Shown here: positions 6,179-13,076 of the stretch, piece by piece
Numbering within the stretch: the first letter of the stretch is position 1
How the letters are laid out: every line of letters starts with the position of its first letter
Assembly: GCA_009780755.1 (NCBI GenBank)
Contig: WQZL01000028.1
Coordinates: 1-17,643 of the forward strand
From: Promicromonosporaceae bacterium
GTDB taxonomy: Bacteria; Actinomycetota; Actinomycetes; Actinomycetales; Cellulomonadaceae
Direction of reading: 5' to 3'
Length of the DNA stretch: 17,643 nt
Translations under genes and position numbers: made by a program
The notes under the pieces: generated by a model
Told to the model about the DNA's origin: nothing
What the model saw: only the letters and a program-made list of their open reading frames with translations
The model's database searches: none

Positions 6179-8422
6179 GTGACCACAGCGCTGTATCGAC
6201 GGTATCGCCCCGAGACGTTCGCGGAGGTGATCGGGCAGGAACATGTCACCGCGCCGCTGATGCAGGCTCTGCGCAGCGGGCGGGTGAACCACGCCTACCT
6301 GTTCAGCGGCCCCCGCGGCTGCGGCAAGACGACCTCGGCCCGCATCCTGGCCCGCACCCTGAATTGTGAGGCGAACACGCCTAAGACTCCGCTCGACACT
6401 CCCTGCGGCGAGTGCCCCTCCTGCCTTGACCTGGCGCGCGGCGGCCCTGGCTCGCTCGACGTGGTAGAGATCGACGCGGCGTCGCACGGCGGCGTGGATG
6501 ACGCCCGCGAACTGCGCGAGCGCGCCACCTATGCTCCGGCCCGTGACCGATACAAGATTTTCATCATCGACGAGGCCCACATGGTCACCAACGCGGGCTT
6601 CAACGCGTTGCTGAAGATAGTCGAGGAGCCGCCGCCTCACATAAAGTTCGTGTTCGCTACCACCGAGCCGGACAAGGTGATTGGCACCATCCGCTCCCGC
6701 ACCCACCACTACCCGTTCCGCCTGGTGCCGCCCGACGTACTCGGCCCGTACCTGACCGGGCTAGCGGAGGCGGAGTCGGTGGCACTCGATGGCGGCGTGG
6801 TGCCGCTGGTGGTGCGGGCGGGTGAAGGCTCCGTCCGCGATTCGCTCTCCGTACTCGACCAGCTCATCGCCGGCGCCTCGGACAACGCGGTGAGTTACGA
6901 CCTAGCCGTCAACCTGCTCGGCTACACCCACTCGTCTCTGCTTGACGACGTGGTGGAGGCGCTCGCGGCCCGCGACGGCGCCGCCTTGTTCCGCATCGTG
7001 GACCAGGTGATTGCCACCGGACACGCGCCGCAGCGATTCGTTGACGACCTGCTGGAACGGCTGCGCGATCTCATCGTGTTCGCAGTCTCCGGCGACGATG
7101 CGATCAAGGTGCTGCGTGGCCTGCCCGCCGACGTGCTGGAGCGAATGGCCGCCCAGGCCGGGCGGCTGGGGATGGCCGAGCTGTCCCGCGCCGCCGATCT
7201 GACCAACGCCGCCCTTACCGAGATGCACGGTGCCACCTCGCCGCTCCTGCACCTGGAACTGTTATGTGCCCGCCTGTTGCTGCCCGGCGCCGACGAGGGT
7301 GCCGCTGGCCTGGCCGCCCGCATCGAACGCCTGGAACGCGGCGGTCTGGCGGCCGGTGGTGGTACGCCCGCGCCAATGCTCACGCCCGCCTCGGCACCGC
7401 AAGATACGGCGGCGGTTATGGATACCAGCCGCTCGGCCGCTTCGGAGGACTCCGTCCCACCACCTAGCTCCGCCGAAAAGGAACCAACCTCGTCACTCGC
7501 TTCGGGCATGAGCGGCTTGGCCGCCGCCCGCGCCGCCCTGCGCGACGAAACGCCCGTTAACCCCGTCATTCTGCGCGAGCGCAGCGAGTCGCAGAACCTG
7601 GACCCGGTGGTAACCCTTAACCCTGGAGCTGATGATTCCACTCCTCCCGCGCAGGGCGACGGCGAGAGGGCCTCGGCCCCTCAACCGGCTCAGGATGGCG
7701 CAAGCTCAACCACCGGGGAGCGAGCAACCCCCGCCGTCACCACCGAGGTTTTGCGGCGGCGCTGGAATGAGGTGCTGGGCAACATCTCGGCTGATCGGGC
7801 ACGGGAGTTCCTGCGGCAGCACGCGCAGGTACTCAGCCTGGAAAATGGCACATTGCGCCTCGGGTTCACCACCACGATGGTGAATGCTGCGCGCAGCGGA
7901 AACCCGCAAACCATCTCCGACGCCGTTTACGAGACCGTCGGCGTTCAGGCCACCATCGACATTGTTGCTAACGAGGAAACGACACCCGTCATTCTGCGCG
8001 AGCAAAGTGAGTCGCAGAACCTAGACCCAGCAGCAGCTACCGATCCTGGGTTCTGCGACTCCGCTCTCTCCGCACCGGATGAGGATGAGGTGGAATCGAG
8101 CGGTTCAATCGCCAGAAACCAGGATGACGCTGCTCCCGCTCATCACTCAGCGGGTGACGAAGTCGCATCGCTGGACCCAGGCTCGACGGCGCTAGAAGAT
8201 GATGAAGACGCCGCGTGGCTGGCGGGAGCGTCGCTGGCGCTTACGGGCGATCAACTCGACGACGATTTAGCTACGGACGCTCCGCTGGCCCCGGAGGTTG
8301 AACCGGACCCTTTCGATGACGCCTCCGTCGATGACCCGGACCAGTCCGGCTTGGCGGGAGTGGCCTTGGCGATGAGCATCCTCGACGCCACGATCATCGA
8401 AGAAATCATCGACGAGGGCTAG
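6179..8422 (+). CDS. dnaX: DNA polymerase III subunit gamma/tau
   Basis: Clamp-loader ATPase of the replicative polymerase, 747 aa from GTG 6179. The start VTTALYRRYRPETFAEVIGQ is the family's usual N-terminus. The open frame continues upstream to 5837, but that part overlaps rsgA and is not coding. Motifs: Walker A GPRGCGKT (44-51), zinc site Cys63, Cys76, Cys79, Cys82, DEAH (131-134), SRT in the arginine-finger motif (173-175), and a helical collar domain to about residue 390. A second folded region near 510-600 (VTTEVLRRRWNEVLG...) resembles the C-terminal domain of actinobacterial DnaX. It is flanked by acidic, low-complexity linkers that contain two related peptides, VILRERSESQNLDP (463-476) and VILREQSESQNLDP (604-617), encoded by palindromic repeats. 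No A-rich slippery site for a gamma product was seen. The stop overlaps that of convergent rsmI by the palindrome CTAG. Confidence 0.96.
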   Translation: MTTALYRRYRPETFAEVIGQEHVTAPLMQALRSGRVNHAYLFSGPRGCGKTTSARILARTLNCEANTPKTPLDTPCGECPSCLDLARGGPGSLDVVEIDAASHGGVDDARELRERATYAPARDRYKIFIIDEAHMVTNAGFNALLKIVEEPPPHIKFVFATTEPDKVIGTIRSRTHHYPFRLVPPDVLGPYLTGLAEAESVALDGGVVPLVVRAGEGSVRDSLSVLDQLIAGASDNAVSYDLAVNLLGYTHSSLLDDVVEALAARDGAALFRIVDQVIATGHAPQRFVDDLLERLRDLIVFAVSGDDAIKVLRGLPADVLERMAAQAGRLGMAELSRAADLTNAALTEMHGATSPLLHLELLCARLLLPGADEGAAGLAARIERLERGGLAAGGGTPAPMLTPASAPQDTAAVMDTSRSAASEDSVPPPSSAEKEPTSSLASGMSGLAAARAALRDETPVNPVILRERSESQNLDPVVTLNPGADDSTPPAQGDGERASAPQPAQDGASSTTGERATPAVTTEVLRRRWNEVLGNISADRAREFLRQHAQVLSLENGTLRLGFTTTMVNAARSGNPQTISDAVYETVGVQATIDIVANEETTPVILREQSESQNLDPAAATDPGFCDSALSAPDEDEVESSGSIARNQDDAAPAHHSAGDEVASLDPGSTALEDDEDAAWLAGASLALTGDQLDDDLATDAPLAPEVEPDPFDDASVDDPDQSGLAGVALAMSILDATIIEEIIDEG
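7564..7661 (+). repeat. Palindromic repeat element, copy 1, in frame inside dnaX
   Basis: A 98-bp unit starting CGTCATTCTGCGCG and ending CGCGCAGGGCGACG, imperfect complements of each other. Its first 42 bp match copy 2 (7987-8028) at 38 of 42 positions. The internal right half has diverged. It is read through as dnaX linker with no stop or frameshift, giving VILRERSESQNLDP and following residues (from codon 463). Two of the four differences from copy 2 are silent. Confidence 0.75.
7987..8084 (+). repeat. Palindromic repeat element, copy 2, in frame inside dnaX
   Basis: Also 98 bp and in the same dnaX reading frame as copy 1. It keeps a perfect 13-bp inner inverted repeat: GAGTCGCAGAACC (8009-8021) with its complement (8049-8061). 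The outer right end is degenerate but still closes with GGATGAGG where GAATGACG would be expected. It encodes VILREQSESQNLDP from codon 604 and then an acidic linker. Confidence 0.75.
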
Positions 8423-9318
8423 CGGGCGGCTAGGGCGGCGTTGTAGAGGGCGCGGCGGGGGGCGCCGGTGATGGCGGCGACATCGGCGACGGCCTCCTTT
8501 AGTCGCTCCCCGGCGGCGACGCGGGCCAGTACCTCGGCCACCAGCGACGTTAGCGGCGGCTCGTCCGGGGTGGCCGCCCCGCTGACGACGACGACAATCT
8601 CGCCGCGCAGCCCCGGTCCGCCGTTGGCCTCACGCTCGATGACCAGGGCGGCTAATTTGTGCAGGGGACCGCGCAGCACCTCTTCGTACGTTTTGGTCAG
8701 CTCGCGGCAGATGGCCGCCGGGCGGTCGGCGCCGAAGGCCGCAGCCATCGCCTCCAGGGTGGCGGCGATGCGATGTGTGGCCTCGAAGAACACCATCGTG
8801 CGCGGCTCGGCAACCAAGGTGGCCAGCGCCCGGTCGCGCTCACCGGGCTTGCGCGGTGGAAAGCCCTCGAAGGTGAAACGGTTGGTGGGCAGCCCAGAGA
8901 GCGCCAGGGCCGTCAGCACCGCAGAGGGGCCGGGGGCGGCGGTGACCCGCACCCCGCGTTCGGCGGCGCGGGCGACAAGCAGATAACCGGGGTCGCTCAC
9001 GGCGGGCATTCCGGCATCGGTGACCAGCAACACCGTGGCGCCGGATGCGGCGGCGTCGAGCAGTTCGTCGGCGCGGGTAGCCTCGTTATGCTCGAAGCAG
9101 GAGACTACCTGGCCGGTGATCGTAACGCCGAGACGGTCGGCAAGCGCACGCAGGCGCCTAGTGTCCTCGGCGGCGATAACGTTGGCCGTGGCCAGCAACC
9201 GCCGTAGCCGAGGGGAGGCATCCTCCGCATTCCCAATTGGGGTGGCGGCGAGTACCAAAACGCCGCCCGCCGGGGGAGATGTTGTGAAGGGTTCTGTCGC
9301 GATTGCGAGTGTGTTCAC
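8419..9318 (-). CDS. rsmI: 16S rRNA (cytidine(1402)-2'-O)-methyltransferase
   Basis: SAM-dependent methyltransferase of the tetrapyrrole-methylase fold that 2'-O-methylates C1402 in the ribosomal decoding centre. Motifs from the chosen start: VLAATPIGN (22-30), AEDTR (50-54), FEHNE (75-79), DAGMPAVSDPG (101-111), APGPSA (128-133), and FEGFPPRK (150-157), all in the family's order; 299 aa is normal. The GTG start gives an 18-residue lead before the conserved core. A TANNNT box lies exactly 6 nt upstream, supporting this start and a leaderless mRNA. The gene is divergent from the protein O-mannosyltransferase with only 34 bp between start codons, an arrangement also known from mycobacteria, and its stop overlaps that of dnaX. 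Confidence 0.96.
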   Translation of the reverse strand: MNTLAIATEPFTTSPPAGGVLVLAATPIGNAEDASPRLRRLLATANVIAAEDTRRLRALADRLGVTITGQVVSCFEHNEATRADELLDAAASGATVLLVTDAGMPAVSDPGYLLVARAAERGVRVTAAPGPSAVLTALALSGLPTNRFTFEGFPPRKPGERDRALATLVAEPRTMVFFEATHRIAATLEAMAAAFGADRPAAICRELTKTYEEVLRGPLHKLAALVIEREANGGPGLRGEIVVVVSGAATPDEPPLTSLVAEVLARVAAGERLKEAVADVAAITGAPRRALYNAALAAR

Positions 9319-9324
9319 GGAAAC

Positions 9325-9330
9325 AACCTA
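9325..9330 (-). promoter_or_regulatory. Candidate -10 box of rsmI (leaderless type)
   Basis: Read on the minus strand, TAGGTT is followed by GTTTCC and then the GTG start of rsmI. The 6-nt spacing equals that of the opposing pmt box, 10 bp away. Confidence 0.5.
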
Positions 9331-9340
9331 CCTATAGACA

Positions 9341-9346
9341 TACGAT
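9341..9346 (+). promoter_or_regulatory. Candidate -10 box of the O-mannosyltransferase gene (leaderless type)
   Basis: TACGAT, a good TANNAT match, is followed by GCGCGG and then GTG 9353. No ribosome binding site is present, so the mRNA probably begins at the start codon. The promoter must overlap that of rsmI. Confidence 0.6.
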
Positions 9347-9352
9347 GCGCGG

Positions 9353-11305
9353 GTGACCAAGTCAAAAGATGTCTTGCCCGCGCCCGATGATGGGGTCGAG
9401 ATTGAACCTGTCGAAACCATTAGCAGCGATGTTACGCCGGGTGATGAGCCGAACCTCTTAGATGATGAACCCGATCCCGCCGCGGATGGGCCTATCGAAA
9501 TCGCAAGCAGCGAGCCGCGATGGCCTAATCGCGAGGAGCTGCTGGTTAGGCTGCTTGGTGAGCGACGGCTCGCCTTGGGAAAGGGGCGCTATGAGCGGCT
9601 GATCGACCGGATCGGCACCGCCGCGATAGTGGTGATCGCCGCGCTCACCCGCCTGGTCAACCTCGGCACCCCCGGCAGGCTCGTTTTTGATGAGTATCAC
9701 TACCTCCCGGATGCCTGGAGTCTGTGGCAGCTCGGCTTTGAGGCGCGGTGGCCCGAGGGCTTCGATAGGGCGACGATGCTCCTGGGCGAGAGCGCGTACG
9801 GTTACCTAGATCAAGCCGCTTATGTCGTTCACCCCCAGGTGGGCAAGTGGCTGATCGGCCTGGGCATCGAGTTCGGCGGCGGTGTCCATAACCCGGCCGC
9901 CTGGCGTCTGGGCAACGCCCTCATCGGCATTATCGCCGTGCTGCTGGTGATCCGCGTCGCGCGCCGCCTATTTGCCTCCACCACGATGGGTCTGGTGGCC
10001 GGTCTATTGATGGCCATCGACGGCACCGCCATCGTTCACTCGCGCACCGGTCTGCTTGACCAGCACCTAATGTTCTTTGCGCTGCTCGCCTTCTTCTTCC
10101 TGCTGCTTGATCGCGACTGGTCGCGCCGCCGCCTGGCGGAACGCACCGCGCTGATGTACGCCGAGCTGCCACCGCCCAAGCCCATGAATGATGGCTTCGA
10201 TCACATCTTGCAACGTGGGCCGCGCCTTGGCTTTCGCTACTGGCGCCTGGCCGCCGGTATTTCGCTAGGTTTAGCCTGTGGCGTCAAATGGTCGGGTATC
10301 TACTTCGTTGCCGTGTTTGGCCTACTCACGGTGCTATGGGACTTCAGCGCGCGTCGCCGCGCCGGGATCCGACTCTGGGCACTCGATGGCCTGATCGACG
10401 GCGTGTTCGCCTTCTTTGCCATCGTGCCCACGGCCATCGTGACCTACGTGGCCTCTTGGTTCTCGTGGTTTGCCACCCCGGGTGCCTGGAACCGGCAATG
10501 GGCCGTTCATAACCCTGATTGGGGTTGGACCTGGTTGCCCGATGCGTTCCGCTCGTTTTGGCGCTACCACCTGGACATGTGGAACTTCCACCACGATCTG
10601 ACCTCTTCGCACCCTTATCAAGCCAACCCGTTTGGGTTCATCGTGCAGTGGCGACCCACCTCGTTCTATTGGGGCGCGGGCGAGGAAGAGGGAATGGTCC
10701 GCGCGATCACCTCCATCGGGAATCCGTTGCTGTGGTGGATGTCGGCCATTGCCATCCCGTTTGTGATCTTCTTCGGGGTAAAGCTGCGCGACTGGCGGGC
10801 GCTGGCCGCGCTTAGCGGCACGATGGCCGGTTGGCTGCCCTGGGTATTTACTTACGTCACAGACCCGGAACCCCGGTTGATGTTCACCTTCTGGACCATT
10901 GCCTTTACCCCATTCGTGGTACTAACGCTGGTGTATCTCGGGGCAATCACGATGGAGGCTCTGGGGCGCTGGGAGAAGCGTCGCGCGGGCCTGCCGCTGG
11001 ACAATGAGATGGCGGGCAATGTGGTGTGGGGGAACCCGAGTGGCTTCCACCGCTTGCCGCGCTGGCTTGGTGGGGTGATGCCAGCGGGGAAGCCCAGCGG
11101 CCGGAGTACGCGGGTGGGAGATTGGTTTGCCGTGGGTGCGGAGGGGGGCGGGATCACCCGCGCTCGCCGGGCCACCGTCTGGAGCTTGACCGCCGTGCTG
11201 CTGCTGATCGTGATCGTCTCCTGGGCCTTCTATCCGGTGTGGGTAGGCAGCGAGATCACGCGGGATTACTGGGCGTTCCTGATCCGTTTCCGCAACTGGA
11301 TTTAG
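9353..11305 (+). CDS. pmt: Dolichyl-phosphate-mannose-protein mannosyltransferase family protein (GT39)
   Basis: Polytopic membrane glycosyltransferase that moves mannose from a polyprenyl phosphate donor to Ser/Thr of exported proteins. The 650-aa product has an acidic, charged N-terminal tail (about 1-80), then a first TM segment (about 88-103) leading to the loop FDEYHYLPD, where Asp113-Glu114 match the catalytic Asp-Glu of the family. Further recognisable parts are the HPQVGKW stretch, DGTAIVHSRTGLLD, CGVKWSG, and a long external loop with HDLTSSHPY and a Trp-rich part, followed by C-terminal TM segments, about ten or more in all. Mycobacterial Rv1002c is the known relative and also lies beside rsmI. 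The N-terminal tail is longer than usual. The GTG start is supported by TACGAT 6 nt ahead. The two lipoproteins in this window have Thr/Pro-rich linkers that could be substrates. Confidence 0.93.
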   Translation: MTKSKDVLPAPDDGVEIEPVETISSDVTPGDEPNLLDDEPDPAADGPIEIASSEPRWPNREELLVRLLGERRLALGKGRYERLIDRIGTAAIVVIAALTRLVNLGTPGRLVFDEYHYLPDAWSLWQLGFEARWPEGFDRATMLLGESAYGYLDQAAYVVHPQVGKWLIGLGIEFGGGVHNPAAWRLGNALIGIIAVLLVIRVARRLFASTTMGLVAGLLMAIDGTAIVHSRTGLLDQHLMFFALLAFFFLLLDRDWSRRRLAERTALMYAELPPPKPMNDGFDHILQRGPRLGFRYWRLAAGISLGLACGVKWSGIYFVAVFGLLTVLWDFSARRRAGIRLWALDGLIDGVFAFFAIVPTAIVTYVASWFSWFATPGAWNRQWAVHNPDWGWTWLPDAFRSFWRYHLDMWNFHHDLTSSHPYQANPFGFIVQWRPTSFYWGAGEEEGMVRAITSIGNPLLWWMSAIAIPFVIFFGVKLRDWRALAALSGTMAGWLPWVFTYVTDPEPRLMFTFWTIAFTPFVVLTLVYLGAITMEALGRWEKRRAGLPLDNEMAGNVVWGNPSGFHRLPRWLGGVMPAGKPSGRSTRVGDWFAVGAEGGGITRARRATVWSLTAVLLLIVIVSWAFYPVWVGSEITRDYWAFLIRFRNWI

Positions 11306-11402
11306 CAGCGTCGGCTATGCGCAGCGGTGGTAGGTAGGGGAATGCGTTGTGTTGGCCCTGACTCCGGCACCAAGCGATGGTAAGCCGTGGATGGTTGCTC
11401 GG

Positions 11403-11426
11403 GGCGATGCTCAAAAGAGCCTCGCC
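11403..11426 (+). terminator. Hairpin downstream of pmt, possible terminator
   Basis: GGCGATGCTC and GAGCCTCGCC pair over 10 positions with one mismatch around an AAAA loop. It lies about 100 nt after the pmt stop and has no T-run, so termination is only a guess. Confidence 0.3.
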
Positions 11427-11485
11427 AGCCCGCGCGAGGGGTGTCTTGATGGCCCGATTAGTTCATCCGCGAGACACAATCTCCA

Positions 11486-11497
11486 GAAAACGTTTTC
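11486..11497. promoter_or_regulatory. LacI-family operator-like box 1
   Basis: GAAAACGTTTTC is a perfect 12-bp palindrome with the central CG step of LacI/CcpA-type operators. It is the most symmetric of three boxes ahead of the importer operon. The repressor gene is not in the window. Confidence 0.65.
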
Positions 11498-11544
11498 AGA
11501 AATGGCGCGCTGTGACCGGTTTGATGTCGCCCGGAGTCTTGCAT

Positions 11545-11556
11545 GGCAACGTTTTG
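11545..11556. promoter_or_regulatory. LacI-family operator-like box 2
   Basis: GGCAACGTTTTG keeps the AACGTTTT core of box 1 with a weaker left half. Its centre lies 59 bp from that of box 1. Confidence 0.5.
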
Positions 11557-11565
11557 GGGGTCGCG

Positions 11566-11577
11566 GGTAACGTTTTC
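11566..11577. promoter_or_regulatory. LacI-family operator-like box 3
   Basis: GGTAACGTTTTC has the same AACGTTTT core. Its centre is 21 bp (two helical turns) from box 2, so both would face the same side of the DNA. Confidence 0.55.
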
Positions 11578-11656
11578 GCGCTTAAGGGTACCGAGCCGTG
11601 TTCAGGTGCGCGATAGGGTGGGGTTGTGCGGCCGCACGGTCGCGACCCATTCCGAC

Positions 11657-11664
11657 AGGAGAGG
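11657..11664 (+). promoter_or_regulatory. Ribosome binding site of the sugar-binding lipoprotein
   Basis: AGGAGAGG lies 11 nt before ATG 11676, slightly far. It would be 5 nt from an in-frame CTG at 11670, a possible but rarer start two codons earlier. Confidence 0.6.
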
Positions 11665-11675
11665 ACATCCTGAAA

Positions 11676-13073
11676 ATGAAGACCAAGCTTCGCGCTGGCG
11701 GCATCGTGGCAATGGCTGCTGCGCTCGCCCTCGTAGTGGCCGGTTGTGGCGACGACGACAATGGTGGCGCCGACCCAACCCCCACTCCGGATGAGACCAC
11801 CGCTGTGGACCCCACCCCAGAACCCGACGAGACCGACCCGCCCGCTGTGGATCGTGATCCCGTCACCGTCACCTGGTGGCACAACGGCGTTGGCGAGCCG
11901 CTGTACTCCTTCTGGCAGGGAATTGCTGACGAGTTTGTTGCGGCCAACCCGCACGTAACCGTCAACATTGAAGCCATTCAGAACGAGACATTGCGCAACG
12001 ACGTTCTCCCCACCGCCTTCCAGGGCGGTAACGCTCCAGACCTGTTCCAGAGCTGGGGCGGTGGCGAGCTGGCTGACTGGCATGCCGAGGGACTCGTCAT
12101 GAACCTGAGCAACGTCATTCCCGACACCGTCGCCCACATTGGTGCTGTCGGTAACTCCTGGGCTATTGACGGCGCTGCCTACGGTCTGCCCTTCACCTTC
12201 GGTCCCTCCGGCTTCTGGGTGAACACCGAGGTGTGGGAGTCTGCTGGTTTGGACTCGAACAACTTCCCGGCCACTCTTGACGAGCTGTTCGAGGCGTGGA
12301 ACGCCATCGCCGACGCCGGTTACGCGCCGGTTGCTCTTGGTGGTCAGTCCGGTTGGCCGGTTGGTCACTGGTGGTACTGGTCCGCAGTCAAGACCTGCTC
12401 GTCCGCCGCGCTCCTCGCCGCTTCAAACAACCACGACTGGTCTGACCCCTGCTGGGTACAGGCTGGTGAGAACATGGACGGCATCCTGACCTCGGTTAAC
12501 GGCGGCGTGCCGTTCAACCAGGGCTGGTTGGCCACCTCCGCTCAGGAGGGCGCCACCTCGGCCTCCGGTCTCGTTGTGACCGGTATGGCCGCTATGCAGC
12601 TCATGGGCGTCTGGGACATCGGCGTTATGGGTGGTATCTACAACGAGGCCAACGACCTCCCGTCTGACACCCTGCCCCCGGCGTTCTTGTCCTGGTTCCC
12701 CTTCCCGAACATTCCGGGCGGCGGCGGTGACGCCAACTTGATGGGCGGTGGCGATGGCTTCTCCGTACACACCGACGCTCCGGTCGAGGCTGCCGAGCTG
12801 CTGGCTTTCATCCTCTCGGACAGTGTGCAGCAGCGCTACGCCGCGATGGATAACATTCCCACCAACCCGAACGCGTTTGGCTCGATTCCTGCTGGCTCGG
12901 CCAACCTCCTGCCGTTGGCGGCCCTAGAGAACGCTGGCTTTGTGCAGTTGTGGCTCGATGCTGCTTACGGTGGCCAGATTGGTACCCCGATGAACAACGC
13001 AATCACTGCGTTTATCGGCGGCCAGGGCACTCCGCAGGATGTCGTAGACGCGATTGTTAACGCGGCCGGCTAA
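11676..13073 (+). CDS. Sugar ABC transporter substrate-binding lipoprotein (family 1)
   Basis: Extracytoplasmic receptor of a carbohydrate ABC importer, 465 aa. It has a type II signal peptide (MKTKLR, hydrophobic core, VVAGC with lipidated Cys24), then a Thr/Pro/Asp-rich linker holding the tandem repeat DPTPTPDET (33-41) and DPTPEPDET (45-53). The binding domain follows: VTVTWWHNG, NAPDLFQSWGGGELADW, AYGLPFTFGPSGFWVN, and near the end GGGDGFSVHTDAP with an ILSDSVQQRYA helix. This is the MalE/UgpB-like cluster. The exact ligand is not readable; the upstream GH13 lipoprotein makes an alpha-glucan oligosaccharide plausible. Expression is probably controlled by the LacI-type boxes 100-190 bp upstream. 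The two permease genes follow at once; no ATPase gene is present, so a shared MsmK/MalK-type ATPase encoded elsewhere is likely. Confidence 0.92.
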   Translation: MKTKLRAGGIVAMAAALALVVAGCGDDDNGGADPTPTPDETTAVDPTPEPDETDPPAVDRDPVTVTWWHNGVGEPLYSFWQGIADEFVAANPHVTVNIEAIQNETLRNDVLPTAFQGGNAPDLFQSWGGGELADWHAEGLVMNLSNVIPDTVAHIGAVGNSWAIDGAAYGLPFTFGPSGFWVNTEVWESAGLDSNNFPATLDELFEAWNAIADAGYAPVALGGQSGWPVGHWWYWSAVKTCSSAALLAASNNHDWSDPCWVQAGENMDGILTSVNGGVPFNQGWLATSAQEGATSASGLVVTGMAAMQLMGVWDIGVMGGIYNEANDLPSDTLPPAFLSWFPFPNIPGGGGDANLMGGGDGFSVHTDAPVEAAELLAFILSDSVQQRYAAMDNIPTNPNAFGSIPAGSANLLPLAALENAGFVQLWLDAAYGGQIGTPMNNAITAFIGGQGTPQDVVDAIVNAAG

Positions 13074-13076
13074 TCC

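Larger units (their letters stand above)
11306..11675. other. Control region between pmt and the ABC importer operon
   Basis: 370 bp with no convincing gene. It holds a hairpin (11403-11426), three LacI-type boxes (11486-11577), a possible -10 TAGGGT (11614-11619) and the ribosome binding site of the binding-protein gene. The remainder shows nothing I can assign. Confidence 0.6.

Noticed and set aside
7470..7560. Programmed frameshift in dnaX giving a short gamma form
   Set aside because: Only a GAAAAGG run is present (near 7476); no A-AAA-AAG-type slippery heptamer was found, so a gamma product cannot be supported.
8419..8422. dnaX and rsmI stop codons overlapping in CTAG
   Set aside because: Real, but a common outcome for tightly packed convergent genes that both end in TAG; not notable alone.
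11496..12368. 290-aa minus-strand open frame across the operators and binding-protein gene
   Set aside because: It is the complement of a confidently identified lipoprotein gene, with no recognisable domain and no ribosome binding site.
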